Source: Candidatus Cloacimonadota bacterium
GTDB taxonomy: Bacteria > Cloacimonadota > Cloacimonadia > Cloacimonadales > TCS61
Direction: 5' to 3'
Assembly (NCBI GenBank): GCA_021157525.1
Contig: JAGGWK010000007.1
Span: 1-63,493 of the forward strand
DNA length: 63,493 nt
In this document: positions 36,585 through 46,018 of the stretch, one piece after another
Position numbering within the stretch: the first letter of the stretch is position 1
How the letters are laid out: each line of letters begins with the position of its first letter
Position numbers and translations under genes: made by a program
Notes under the pieces: generated by a model
Databases searched by the model: none
Told to the model about the DNA's origin: nothing
Seen by the model: only the letters and a program-made list of their open reading frames with translations

Positions 36585-37613
36585 TTAGTAATAAAGCTTA
36601 ATGGTAAATCGATGAGGTGACTTCAGGAAACTTTCCGAGAGGTCATTCATCTCTGTAAATGAGTAATCAAGATCGATGATGCCGAAGCTGAGGGGCAGGG
36701 TCCATCCGAGGCCTGCTGCCAACCCGGCTGCATCCATGTTAAATTGATTACCGGCACGAATTTTAAATGTGCCGATTTTGTATTCAAAACCGACATTATA
36801 GGTTTCTTCACGGTCAACGCAGTTATCGATCTGACCTGATGCGATAAGTCGTTGGTTACCTCTGTTCATAAGGTCTACTGCGACACCGAGGGAGAAGTTC
36901 ATCGGAATCTTAAATTCCACTTCTTCCCGGTCTTCATCGATGAGGCCATCGCCGTCATTATCCAACAAATCGAAGGGATCTTCATCAGAGCTTCCATCGC
37001 CATCGTTATCCAGTTCGTAGCGAAGGTCTGGCCCGAAGTTACGCAGAGCCATTCCGATAGTAAGGTTTTTCCAGCCGGTATTGTAGAGAGACCCTACATC
37101 CACCGACATACCATTCACATTGTACTTATCAAGATTTTGGCGTAAGTACTTCACCGTAGCACCGAAGGAAAATTTGTCTGTAAACATACTGGCGTAGGTC
37201 AAACCGGCAGAGAGGTCATAATTGGTGAAGGTCTCACCGTTTGGGCCAAACTGCTCTTCCGTCGTAACGTCCATGTCATCCATGTACAGCATACCAAGGC
37301 TGAGGGCGAAGGTACCATAATTGGTAACCTTTGAGGCGGCAGCGTAATCATAATAGATGTCTGCTACCCAGTTGGTATGGGATACAAAGAATTGGTCTTT
37401 ATCGCTTTTGAGGGCCAATCCTGCAGGATTCCAGTACACCGATGAGATGTCGTCGGTAACTGCTGTATAGGCTTCAGCCATTCCGGTAGCCCGTGCATCA
37501 ACCCCAATTTTGAGGAACTGCAATCCGGCGGTACCGGTTTTTGCGAAGATCTCTGCCATCAGTAACGTAGGGACCAAGGCGGTAATGAGTAGTATAACAA
37601 TTATTTTCTTCAT
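36585..37613 (-). CDS. PorV/PorQ-family outer-membrane protein with calcium-binding-type loops
   Basis: The 342-residue protein has a signal peptide and the clear PorV-family block GLQFLKIGVDARATGMAEAY ... VYWNPAGLA, then a barrel pattern ending in RFTIKLYY. Residues 202-231 carry two acidic repeats (DNDGDGSSDEDP and DNDGDGLIDEDR) like thrombospondin-type-3 / EF-hand-like Ca2+ loops, an unusual insertion in this family. A partner role in moving sorting-domain proteins to the surface is inferred. It lies between two secreted-protein genes, 12 nt after the 1003-residue one. Confidence 0.85.
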   Translation of the reverse strand: MKKIIVILLITALVPTLLMAEIFAKTGTAGLQFLKIGVDARATGMAEAYTAVTDDISSVYWNPAGLALKSDKDQFFVSHTNWVADIYYDYAAASKVTNYGTFALSLGMLYMDDMDVTTEEQFGPNGETFTNYDLSAGLTYASMFTDKFSFGATVKYLRQNLDKYNVNGMSVDVGSLYNTGWKNLTIGMALRNFGPDLRYELDNDGDGSSDEDPFDLLDNDGDGLIDEDREEVEFKIPMNFSLGVAVDLMNRGNQRLIASGQIDNCVDREETYNVGFEYKIGTFKIRAGNQFNMDAAGLAAGLGWTLPLSFGIIDLDYSFTEMNDLSESFLKSPHRFTIKLYY

Positions 37614-37625
37614 CTTTTACCCCTC

Positions 37626-40600
37626 TTACTTAATTATCACGAACTTGCCAACTTTGATATCGCCGGAGTCCTTATCTTTTACGGAGAAGAGATAAACGCC
37701 GCTGGCAATAATCTGGTTGTTTTTCGAGAGCAGATCCCATGAAGCAATACCACTGGCAGCCACGCCGCTATAGGATGCTTTACTGATGGTGATGATATCT
37801 TCAGTGTGAACGCCATCGTGTTTGATGGTATCAACCAGGTCACCGGCAAGGGTGAATATTTTGATGGTACAGCGTTCGGGCAGATTTACAAACCACAGAC
37901 GACGACTTTTGTCCCCTTTGTCATCGTTTTCTCTACGTCCGTCAAAGGAGCTCAACCCAACGTATGGGTTAGGAACGACGTAGATATCGTCCATATCTTC
38001 TGTGGCTTCCGGGCCGGGGAAGAAAATGCGCATGTTTGCATCTGCGTCACGGCCAGATTCCAGAGATTGGAGATTGTTTTTGGGAATACCGCGGTCCCAT
38101 GCAGTAACGGCAATGTAATATTCCACACCTTTGGGAGGATTGGGAATTTGCGCATTGAAGTACCGACGGGAAAGACGATCTTTCCGTTGCATCTCCAGGG
38201 TTTCGGGAGTAGCGGATGCACTCTGTCCACCATGATCATTCAAAGGAATCAGCTTATCGTCATAGAGAGCCAGATAGATTTTTTCACCCAGGGCTCCCAT
38301 AGCTTTCAGTTCGGGATTCATGAAGAGTTTAGCCTGATCGTTGAAGCTAAGCATGTTTGCCTGACTTTGCAGATCATCACTATACAGGACATTTGCATCA
38401 TAGAGTGGTTTCCCGTAGATTTCGTCACCGATCTCATAGGGTACCAGAGTGAAATATTCATCGAAGTGATAATACATGGTATCTGCTTCGGTTGCAGAAG
38501 ATTCTCCGGGGAATCCACGGTCAATACCCAGTTCGCCACCAAAGTTGAAGTATTCGGGAGTACCATAATTTATCACATAGTCTTGCTGATCTATTGGGGT
38601 TTCTTTTTTATCCCAACGGTCCACCATTACCCAATCTTCCTGAGAACCACTGGCAGAACGTCCCCAGAGGGTATACCCCTGGAAGTCATGACGCAGGCGA
38701 TATCCGGTCCACGGGTTCATCAGCGCATTATCATTTACTACCAGACTTCCACCGACATACTCGGGTGCATATTCTTCGGGGAAGGTATCGGGATCGTAGT
38801 TACCGATATAGCTATCCAAGTCTGGATTGAAGTCCTGCCATCCGATATCAGCGTTATCCACTGTTTTTGTATCAATGTTATCCATGCGGGATCTGTTATC
38901 CCAATAGACATCGATCATATTTCCATTATCTCCGGCAAGAGCATACACTTTGGGAATTGCCGGAGGTTCCGGTGCAATATAATGCACAAAGGTATCGGGC
39001 TGGACAACAGTTTCAAGGGTTTGTGCCTGACCATAGATGGTTTTGGCCCATTTTGACTGCTGCTTCAGCTCGGGAATCGTTTCCCCGGGGAATATAGCAA
39101 TCACGATTTTCATGGTTTTGCCAGGTTCAAGATTCCAGGATGTCTCTGTGGGAGTTTCACTCATCCCTTCCATGTCGCCATAGAAAGCGAAGAGATACCG
39201 TGTATCGTCAGGGCTGTTTACCTGAGAGTTCGGGAAGTCACGCAGAGAGATGTACTGGCTGTCATCGGGATTACGGTTGGTAAGCAACCAGTATTTCTGA
39301 TTGGCGGTCGGGCTGCCACTATGGGTTAAATCCCGGGCATCGGTATCATCGGGGCCCTGACCTACGTTCCAGTACCAGCAGGCAAAGTCCAGCAGTTCGG
39401 GATCCGGCGTACACACACGAGAGCCCACGTAGCCGGTTGTCAGGCCACCGTCGAAGTCTGCGTCATAGGTATAGGCAAATTCATATCCTTCACCCTTTAC
39501 ATAAGAGCTTACATCGTCGTTGGCACGTTCTTGGCCACCCAGAGCCTGAGGGCCTACATCGGAATCCATATACACACCCATGGCGCAGTCATACAAGGTA
39601 TCCAGCTCATTCATGTTTGTGATATCAAATTCCACATAGACCAGGTTTTTGATATAGTCATAGCTCCACTGATAGCTCATCTGACGGACGCGGACGTTGA
39701 GTGGGAAGTGCTTGTTGCCTCCTTTTCTCGATCCCCAATCGCGGTCTCCAGAAGTACCGAAGGGGCTGTAATCATAGTAATAAGAGATGAAATCCTGCTC
39801 AGAAACAGGGTATCCGTCCTCGTCACGAAGTCCGTCGTTATCGTCGTCGGTAGCTTCGCTGAAGTTATATAGTTCATTGGAGTCATCACTGAGGTTTACG
39901 AATCCCAGTGGAAACCATATATCAAAGTCTGCATTGATAATGCCCATATCTTCGGGCTGCAGATTTGCCAGGTACTCATCGCCGAAACTAATGAATTGAG
40001 ATGGTAGTTCGTAGGCTGCCCGAAAGGGAAATGAATAGCCGATAGGATCTTCATCAATCAGGCCATCACCGTCATCATCAATGCCGCGACGCTGTCGGCG
40101 GATGGAGGCATACATAATGGTATCGGTGATATTGTATTGGCTATATTGTGTGCCAAGGGCTGCTGTTTCCAGTGGATTGTACGCAGGGAGAAACTCGTAA
40201 GTGTCGTCATCTCCGTCAAATCCAGCGCTCACCAGGGTATCCACGGCAAGGTCAAGGAAAGGAGTCCACCCATTTTCGTAGTCTCCTTCTGCTACTACAT
40301 CATCTTCATCTACCGGATCCGGTAGAAAATAAAGTTTCTGACCCAGTGAGTTACGGCGCACCTTTTTGGCGCCAAACCACAGAGCACCCTGATAGAGGTA
40401 GTCAATAGCGCTACCGCCGGGATACTCAAGTGAAGGCCACTGTGGCTGGATGTCATCACCCGAGCCGAAGAAACCGTAGTTACTAACTCGCAACCAGATG
40501 TTTCCTACATTGTGATACTTCACCAGGTCGAACTTCTTATTAGAGCCGTCGCCATGTGCATAACGTGCGAACGCCGTCTGGGCACACAGTACGAGAACAA

Positions 40601-40637
40601 GCACTAACAAAAAAACCCGAATTCTCGCTAACTTCAT
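37626..40637 (-). CDS. Large secreted protein with C-terminal sorting-like domain
   Basis: The 1003-residue protein has a signal peptide (RVFLLVLVLVLCAQTAFA). No enzyme family was recognised. Two acidic loops, DDDGDGLIDEDP (residues ~190) and DDDNDGLRDED (~265), look like Ca2+-binding repeats. The end (VVPNPYVGLSSFDGR, then IIASGVYLFSVKDKDSG and FVIIK) is a FlgD-like C-terminal domain. The ATG at 40637 is chosen over the ORF-track start at 40670 because GGGGGA lies eight bases upstream and the signal peptide begins there. It directly follows tonB and precedes a PorV-like gene. Confidence 0.8.
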   Translation of the reverse strand: MKLARIRVFLLVLVLVLCAQTAFARYAHGDGSNKKFDLVKYHNVGNIWLRVSNYGFFGSGDDIQPQWPSLEYPGGSAIDYLYQGALWFGAKKVRRNSLGQKLYFLPDPVDEDDVVAEGDYENGWTPFLDLAVDTLVSAGFDGDDDTYEFLPAYNPLETAALGTQYSQYNITDTIMYASIRRQRRGIDDDGDGLIDEDPIGYSFPFRAAYELPSQFISFGDEYLANLQPEDMGIINADFDIWFPLGFVNLSDDSNELYNFSEATDDDNDGLRDEDGYPVSEQDFISYYYDYSPFGTSGDRDWGSRKGGNKHFPLNVRVRQMSYQWSYDYIKNLVYVEFDITNMNELDTLYDCAMGVYMDSDVGPQALGGQERANDDVSSYVKGEGYEFAYTYDADFDGGLTTGYVGSRVCTPDPELLDFACWYWNVGQGPDDTDARDLTHSGSPTANQKYWLLTNRNPDDSQYISLRDFPNSQVNSPDDTRYLFAFYGDMEGMSETPTETSWNLEPGKTMKIVIAIFPGETIPELKQQSKWAKTIYGQAQTLETVVQPDTFVHYIAPEPPAIPKVYALAGDNGNMIDVYWDNRSRMDNIDTKTVDNADIGWQDFNPDLDSYIGNYDPDTFPEEYAPEYVGGSLVVNDNALMNPWTGYRLRHDFQGYTLWGRSASGSQEDWVMVDRWDKKETPIDQQDYVINYGTPEYFNFGGELGIDRGFPGESSATEADTMYYHFDEYFTLVPYEIGDEIYGKPLYDANVLYSDDLQSQANMLSFNDQAKLFMNPELKAMGALGEKIYLALYDDKLIPLNDHGGQSASATPETLEMQRKDRLSRRYFNAQIPNPPKGVEYYIAVTAWDRGIPKNNLQSLESGRDADANMRIFFPGPEATEDMDDIYVVPNPYVGLSSFDGRRENDDKGDKSRRLWFVNLPERCTIKIFTLAGDLVDTIKHDGVHTEDIITISKASYSGVAASGIASWDLLSKNNQIIASGVYLFSVKDKDSGDIKVGKFVIIK

Positions 40638-40670
40638 AAAAAATCCCCCAATATATTTTTTTACCTTCAT

Positions 40671-41315
40671 TTAGTGCAACGTAAAGGTAACCGGGAATGT
40701 TACCCACACAGCTACCGGCTGACCGTTGGACTTTGCCGGATTGAATTCCCATTGCTGCACAGCTTTTACAGCAGCTTCGTCAAGGCCTCCCGGACCGGGA
40801 AGCAAAGACTGGATTACTTCTACAGCGCCCACACTACCATCTTCAAATACTTCCACACTCAGCACCACTTCCCCTTCGATTCCCAGGGAGCGGGCATTTG
40901 GCGGGTATTTTGGTTCTATCACTTTCAGGGCAACCGGAGCTTCTTCATATACCTGAAATTTATTAGTCTTTCCCCGTTCACGAGTAGGAGGAGCAACCTC
41001 TTCCGTCATGTCCAGACTGGTCTCAGCAATGGTATCCAGAATTTCCAGTTCCTCATCATCGTCCCCACTATCCAGATCGTCTGTAATAACGATCTGCACG
41101 GTGGGTTTAGCGATGGTTTTAGGCGGTTTTATTTCTTCTTTGATTTCATCGGGGATATCAATTGATTCGATCTCTTTAACTTCTCTCGTGTAAGGCTTCA
41201 CTTCCATCTTGGGTGAAACCAGAAACGAAAAGAGTATCAAAAGGACAGCAAGGCTCACAGCTTTGTCATAATAGCTGTCGGCCACATCTTTCCAGTCAAC
41301 TCGTGTTTGTTTCAT
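40671..41315 (-). CDS. tonB: Energy transducer TonB
   Basis: The ~214-residue protein has an N-terminal membrane anchor (AVSLAVLLILFSFLVS), a periplasmic stretch rich in Asp/Glu and Pro, and a TonB C-terminal domain (EPKYPPNARSLGIEGEVVLSVEV ... VQQWEFNPAKSNGQPVAVWV). It transfers proton-motive energy from ExbB/ExbD to outer-membrane receptors. A GTG at 41321 immediately after the exbD stop is an alternative start; ATG 41315 has AGGTAGGTG upstream. Confidence 0.9.
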   Translation of the reverse strand: MKQTRVDWKDVADSYYDKAVSLAVLLILFSFLVSPKMEVKPYTREVKEIESIDIPDEIKEEIKPPKTIAKPTVQIVITDDLDSGDDDEELEILDTIAETSLDMTEEVAPPTRERGKTNKFQVYEEAPVALKVIEPKYPPNARSLGIEGEVVLSVEVFEDGSVGAVEVIQSLLPGPGGLDEAAVKAVQQWEFNPAKSNGQPVAVWVTFPVTFTLH

Positions 41316-41321
41316 CTTCAC

Positions 41322-41729
41322 CTACCTTTTCAGTTTCGCCTCAAAAGAGACCCGCAGCACATCTGCTTCTCTCAATTGATTCATTATATCAGCCATGGTT
41401 CCATAGCTGGCATCACGATCGGTACGGAAGCAGGCAATGACATTGAAGTCTTCTGCCAGCTTACGTTGCATGATCATGCTTATCTGTGGAATTTCTACGC
41501 GGAAATCGTCGATAGAAATCACGTCATTTCTCGTTACATATATAGTTGCCGAGTGCTTACGGGGAATTTTTTGAATTTGCGCAGCTTTTGGCATATGCAC
41601 TTTCAGCCCTTTTTCCCGTACAAACACGGTGGAAACCATAAAGAACAACAGCAACAAGAAGGCGATGTCAGACATGGATGAGCTTGGTATCTCCGTCTTT
41701 GGACGGGTAGTTCTTTGAATTTTTGCCAT
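41322..41729 (-). CDS. exbD: ExbD/TolR-family transporter subunit 2
   Basis: The 135-residue protein has a short cytoplasmic N-terminus, one membrane helix with the functional Asp (SSMSDIAFLLLLFFMVST) and a periplasmic domain, the ExbD/TolR layout. With ExbB it forms the proton channel that powers TonB. It is the second of two exbD genes, ending next to the tonB start (TAG directly before GTG). Confidence 0.92.
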   Translation of the reverse strand: MAKIQRTTRPKTEIPSSSMSDIAFLLLLFFMVSTVFVREKGLKVHMPKAAQIQKIPRKHSATIYVTRNDVISIDDFRVEIPQISMIMQRKLAEDFNVIACFRTDRDASYGTMADIMNQLREADVLRVSFEAKLKR

Positions 41730-41738
41730 GCTACCTTC

Positions 41739-42161
41739 CTAGTTTGTTGATAAGGATATTTTCGAAGCGCCTGCTGCTTGAAGACGATCGAGCACTTGAA
41801 CCATATAGTTGTATTTTGCCCTGCGTTCGGTTTTCAATGAAATCACCATCTGCGGGTTTTTAGTGATAATACGTTTCACTTTGGCCTGAACTTCCTTCAT
41901 GGCCAATTGCTCTTCTGTACCGGCGGTTTTCAGCAGAATGCTACCGTCTTCTTTGATAGTAATCTTGGTAAGGTTCTCATCCTTTATTTTCGCTCTTTTT
42001 ACATTTTCCTGATTTTTCGCCATGGCTGGCAAAACCAGTCCCAGCCCTTTCTTGGTATCAAACTTGGTGGTTGATAAGAAGAATATCAGGAGCAGAAAAG
42101 CAACATCGCTCATCGATGAAGTGGGGATACCTCCCAAGTCTCTTTTCTTCCTGCGTATCAT
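41739..42161 (-). CDS. exbD: ExbD/TolR-family transporter subunit 1
   Basis: The 140-residue protein has the ExbD helix with the key Asp in SSMSDVAFLLLIFFLSTT and a ~100-residue periplasmic domain. It lies between exbB and the second exbD. Two different ExbD proteins are common in Bacteroidetes-type TonB systems, where they may form mixed dimers. Confidence 0.92.
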   Translation of the reverse strand: MIRRKKRDLGGIPTSSMSDVAFLLLIFFLSTTKFDTKKGLGLVLPAMAKNQENVKRAKIKDENLTKITIKEDGSILLKTAGTEEQLAMKEVQAKVKRIITKNPQMVISLKTERRAKYNYMVQVLDRLQAAGASKISLSTN

Positions 42162-42172
42162 TCCATTACCCC

Positions 42173-43003
42173 CTATTTTGTCTCACCAAGGATCTCAATA
42201 ACTCGCTCGGAACCTCTCTGCATGTCCATCACCAGTGTGTCAATCGAACCCAGGAACAGGTTATTGAAGAACTGCATGGGGATGGCCACAGCAAGACCGG
42301 CTGCTGTAGTAACAAGGGCAATCGAGATACCTGTTGCCACGATGGTAGGTTCTACTTCACCAGCAGCTGCGATGTCTGTAAAGGCTTTGATCATACCAAC
42401 CATGGTTCCGAAGAAACCAAACATAGGGGCCAGGGTGATAACAGTAGAAAGAGGAATAAATCCTTTTTCCAGAAACGCCATTTCAATAACCCCAGCGTTT
42501 TCGATAGCTTTTTCTACTGCCGGAAGCCCCTTGTCCACTCTTAGCAGACCAGCATGAATGATAGACGAAACAGGGCCACGGGTATTTTCGCATATTTTGA
42601 TAACTTCGTCATATTTTTTTTCTTTCAGGAGGGGTTCAATGGTGTTGAGGAAATCGACAACATTGATTTTTGCGTAATTCAGGGAAACCAATTTCCAGAT
42701 AACAGTAGCAATACCCCAAATAAGGAGTAACAGTATTGGCCACATGGTGAAACCACCCTGAATAAAGAGGTCAACCAATCCGCTACCAAAGAGCTTACGG
42801 GCAAACATTTCGATACCACTAACCGTTTCTGTTTCGGCAAAAGGCTCTTCGGTAACCATGGCGGAATCATCTGTTGCCGATGCTGCAACCTGCTCGGCAG
42901 CCTGTGCTGGCTCTGTTACCTCATCCTGTGCGTAGGCTACGGTGGCAATAAAGAAGTTTGCCAAAGCCATTATCATCAATATAGTTAAGAATCTTTTTCT
43001 CAT
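42173..43003 (-). CDS. exbB: ExbB/MotA/TolQ-family proton channel protein
   Basis: The 276-residue protein has an N-terminal signal-like helix (TILMIMALANFFIATVAYA), a ~45-residue Glu/Ala-rich periplasmic region, then three membrane helices. The MotA_ExbB signature GLAVAIPMQFFNNLF and APMFGFFGTMVGMI are present. The long N-terminal extension is typical of FCB-group ExbB. It is located 36 nt after the TonB-dependent receptor gene and energises it. Confidence 0.92.
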   Translation of the reverse strand: MRKRFLTILMIMALANFFIATVAYAQDEVTEPAQAAEQVAASATDDSAMVTEEPFAETETVSGIEMFARKLFGSGLVDLFIQGGFTMWPILLLLIWGIATVIWKLVSLNYAKINVVDFLNTIEPLLKEKKYDEVIKICENTRGPVSSIIHAGLLRVDKGLPAVEKAIENAGVIEMAFLEKGFIPLSTVITLAPMFGFFGTMVGMIKAFTDIAAAGEVEPTIVATGISIALVTTAAGLAVAIPMQFFNNLFLGSIDTLVMDMQRGSERVIEILGETK

Positions 43004-43038
43004 TTCTGTGTTCCTCCTAGTTATTTATCTACACTTAT

Positions 43039-46002
43039 TTAGAAATTAAAGTTAACCCCAAACGTAATCTTTCTTCCCTGGCTTACGTTATAAGGGTTCT
43101 TTGTAGCAAGATTATGAACGTATTCCACTTCCTTAGCCACGTAGTCGGTGTTTGGTTCACTGATGTCGACACCGTCTTCATAGGGAGATCCGGTGATGGA
43201 ATACACCGAATTTACATTGGTTCTATTAAAGAGATTGTCGATATAGCAATATACTTTGACGTTGGAATGTTCATTAAAGGCAAAGGTCTTGGTGATTTTC
43301 AGGTTTGCTGTCTCGGTATGAGGCATCAAAGAACTGTTGGTATCCAGAGCGTTGCCTTCCTGAGTGGTCGGAGTGTATGGACGTCCAGACTGGATGCTGT
43401 AGTTCATGTTCATACTGAAATCATCGAAGGGAAGTTTGAAATCGGTGTAGGGTACGTAAAACTCTTCACCTTTACGCACTTTCCATGTAGAACTGGCACT
43501 GAAGTTATGGCGCATATCCCAATCCAGAGGAAATTCCCGCAAGTTGGTAGCTTCATCCTGAATCACGGTACTGGAGTTGTTACCGTTTGCCCATGAGAGG
43601 GAGTAGGAGATGTTACCGGAGAAGAAGTTGGAGAGACGTTTTTGCAGACCAATGTCCAAACCACGGGCGCTGCCGTAGTCTTCCGAGAAGTATTCATACC
43701 AGCTGATGGTTTCGTCGTCTTCGTCGGTAACTTTACGGGTGCTTACGTAGTTATAAATATTTTTGTAATAGACAGTAATGTCCATCCCATAGTCTTCGCT
43801 CAATTGTTTCTGCAGACCAACCTCGTAGGTGATGGTAGTCTGAGGATCAAGATTCGGATTACCCACAATAACAGTGCTATTGCTGGTAATTGCATCTTCC
43901 GGACGAGCAGTGGTAAACACATACTGCATCTGTGGAAGCTGGTTCTGGTAGTTGTATGCAAAGTGCATAACAGCAGTTTCTGAAATCGGATGGGAAATAC
44001 CCAAACGAGGCGAGATCATCATCTGCATGCGATCATCCTTGTCAAAATGTTCCCATACTTCCAGTCCGTTATTCTTGATAATCTTGTATTTTTTTCCAAG
44101 ATACCATACATCCATCCGCATACCGGCATTCACGATCATGCCTTCCCATTCCATTTTGTCTTGCAGATAGTAGCCAAGCTGCCATGGTTCTGCTTCATAG
44201 CCATCTGTTTGGCCGGATGCAGCAAGGGTGGCATTGTAGATATCATCAAGATCATACAGATTCTTGATGAAGTCTTCGGAGTTGTCGGGAAGTTCAACGT
44301 CAGAAAAGACGATGCTGTCGTTGATGCTATACACCCAATATTGAGGATCACCGTAATTATTCAGATAATCTTCATAACGGAACGCATCGATATCCCAGGG
44401 AGAGCGGATCTGATTCTTACGAATTGTGTGTTTGATCAGTTCAAGGCCTGTTTTCAAACCGTGAATCTGATTGAGCTGATACTCAACGTCTGCACGGAAG
44501 TTCAGAATTTCGTTTTCATCATCGATGTAATTACTGTAGATTGATCCCGGGCGTACAAAATCTCCGATGTTTTTTTCCTGAGCATCAGAGTCAATAGTCC
44601 AGTTATACAGAGTATTTTCATCAGATGCCATCAGGCCATTGTCATCGGTAAGATAATCGATACCGGTACAGTTGTTAATGCCGTTATCGGCGAAGATGTC
44701 GAAATTTGCATCATTACGCGTAAAGAAGGAGTTACGATCGACACCTTTTGGTCCGGATTGTATTTCCTTATGATAATAACTACCCTTGATTTTCATGTTT
44801 ACTTTGGAATTGAAAGTGTGGTCATAAGTAGCGATGTACTGTGACTGAGAGCTTTCTTCTGAATTGTAATAATCCAGCGCATATTTCCAAGCATGAGAAT
44901 AGTAGTCGTATTTGTTCTTATCGCCACGCACGGCAAAAGTGAGCTTTTTCAGGTTGTCGATATCATATTTCACTTTCAGGTTTGCATTATACTTATTGTA
45001 GTTACGATCACTCAAATCGAAGCCGGCAAAATCATCGCGGCCTTCGTAAGGATCATAACTGGAAAAGTATGGCTGTGTGAGATATTTCAATTCTTTGACA
45101 GGATCTGACTTATAATAGTCTTTTACGCGACCATCATACCAGTTAGCAGCAGCGTTAAAGAAGAAGGTGAACTTTTTCCGCAATGCTTCTGAGGTAAAGG
45201 AAGAGAGCACCGGGCCACCCAGAGCGAATTTGACAACGTCGGAATTCGAATTATCAATATCATCTCCAAGGAGATGGTCGGAAGAAGCTTCCAGCTTTCC
45301 ATGATAATCAGAGGAACCACTTTTGGTTACAATGTTTACCACACCAGACTGAGCATTACCATATTCGGCAGTAAGACCACCGGTGATAGTTTTCATATCG
45401 GCAATAGCATCGGTATCCAAGGTAAGTGCAGAGCCACCGTCAACAGGGTCTGATACAGACATCCCATCCACAGAATATTGCACTTCATTTGAACGGCCTC
45501 CGCGAACAAAAATCTCGCCGCCAACCACGCTTACTCCGGTTTGCAAAGCCATGATGTCTGCTACGTTCTGGGTTGCCATGTCCTGAATCTGTTCAGTATT
45601 GATAGACTGTACAGTTCCCGACACGCCGGGTTTGATCATACTTTCTTTTTCTTCAGAAACCGTGATACCGCCGATAGCAATAGCAGCGGAGATCAACTCG
45701 ATATTGAGTTTCTTGGTTTCATCGACACTGATTTTCACGCCGTTCACTTGACTGGGAGCAAAACCCCCACGTTGACATGAAACGGTGTAGGTTCCCGGAG
45801 GAATGTTGATGATAAAATAATTACCATTTTTATCAGTCTGGATACCAGATTGATACTCCTCACCCTTAATAATTACACTGGCGTATGGTACAGGTTTGCC
45901 CTTGTCGTCTTTGACTTGCCCCATGAGCTTACCGGTAGTACCCGCAAATAAAGAGAGGCTGAGTGCCACAAGCACCAGCAAAATAACCATTCTCTTTTGC
46001 AT
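43039..46002 (-). CDS. TonB-dependent outer-membrane receptor with carboxypeptidase-regulatory-like domain
   Basis: The 987-residue receptor has a signal peptide, a CarboxypepD_reg-like domain (residues ~25-105, KLMGQVKDDKGKPVPYASV), a plug domain (~125-235, QSINTEQIQDMATQNVADIM and GGRSNEVQYSVDG), and a long 22-strand barrel ending in ITFGVNFNF. ATG 46002 follows GGGGGATTATTTTG; the ORF-track start one codon earlier is a TTG. A promoter-like TTGACA lies at 46072-46067. It heads a run with its own ExbB/ExbD/TonB, so it likely imports a scarce or large nutrient; the substrate is not predictable. Confidence 0.9.
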   Translation of the reverse strand: MQKRMVILLVLVALSLSLFAGTTGKLMGQVKDDKGKPVPYASVIIKGEEYQSGIQTDKNGNYFIINIPPGTYTVSCQRGGFAPSQVNGVKISVDETKKLNIELISAAIAIGGITVSEEKESMIKPGVSGTVQSINTEQIQDMATQNVADIMALQTGVSVVGGEIFVRGGRSNEVQYSVDGMSVSDPVDGGSALTLDTDAIADMKTITGGLTAEYGNAQSGVVNIVTKSGSSDYHGKLEASSDHLLGDDIDNSNSDVVKFALGGPVLSSFTSEALRKKFTFFFNAAANWYDGRVKDYYKSDPVKELKYLTQPYFSSYDPYEGRDDFAGFDLSDRNYNKYNANLKVKYDIDNLKKLTFAVRGDKNKYDYYSHAWKYALDYYNSEESSQSQYIATYDHTFNSKVNMKIKGSYYHKEIQSGPKGVDRNSFFTRNDANFDIFADNGINNCTGIDYLTDDNGLMASDENTLYNWTIDSDAQEKNIGDFVRPGSIYSNYIDDENEILNFRADVEYQLNQIHGLKTGLELIKHTIRKNQIRSPWDIDAFRYEDYLNNYGDPQYWVYSINDSIVFSDVELPDNSEDFIKNLYDLDDIYNATLAASGQTDGYEAEPWQLGYYLQDKMEWEGMIVNAGMRMDVWYLGKKYKIIKNNGLEVWEHFDKDDRMQMMISPRLGISHPISETAVMHFAYNYQNQLPQMQYVFTTARPEDAITSNSTVIVGNPNLDPQTTITYEVGLQKQLSEDYGMDITVYYKNIYNYVSTRKVTDEDDETISWYEYFSEDYGSARGLDIGLQKRLSNFFSGNISYSLSWANGNNSSTVIQDEATNLREFPLDWDMRHNFSASSTWKVRKGEEFYVPYTDFKLPFDDFSMNMNYSIQSGRPYTPTTQEGNALDTNSSLMPHTETANLKITKTFAFNEHSNVKVYCYIDNLFNRTNVNSVYSITGSPYEDGVDISEPNTDYVAKEVEYVHNLATKNPYNVSQGRKITFGVNFNF

Positions 46003-46018
46003 CAAAATAATCCCCCTA

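Noticed and set aside
37806-39056. 416-codon ORF antisense to the 1003-residue secreted protein
   Set aside because: Long but fully antisense to a gene with signal peptide and sorting domain; no ribosome site.
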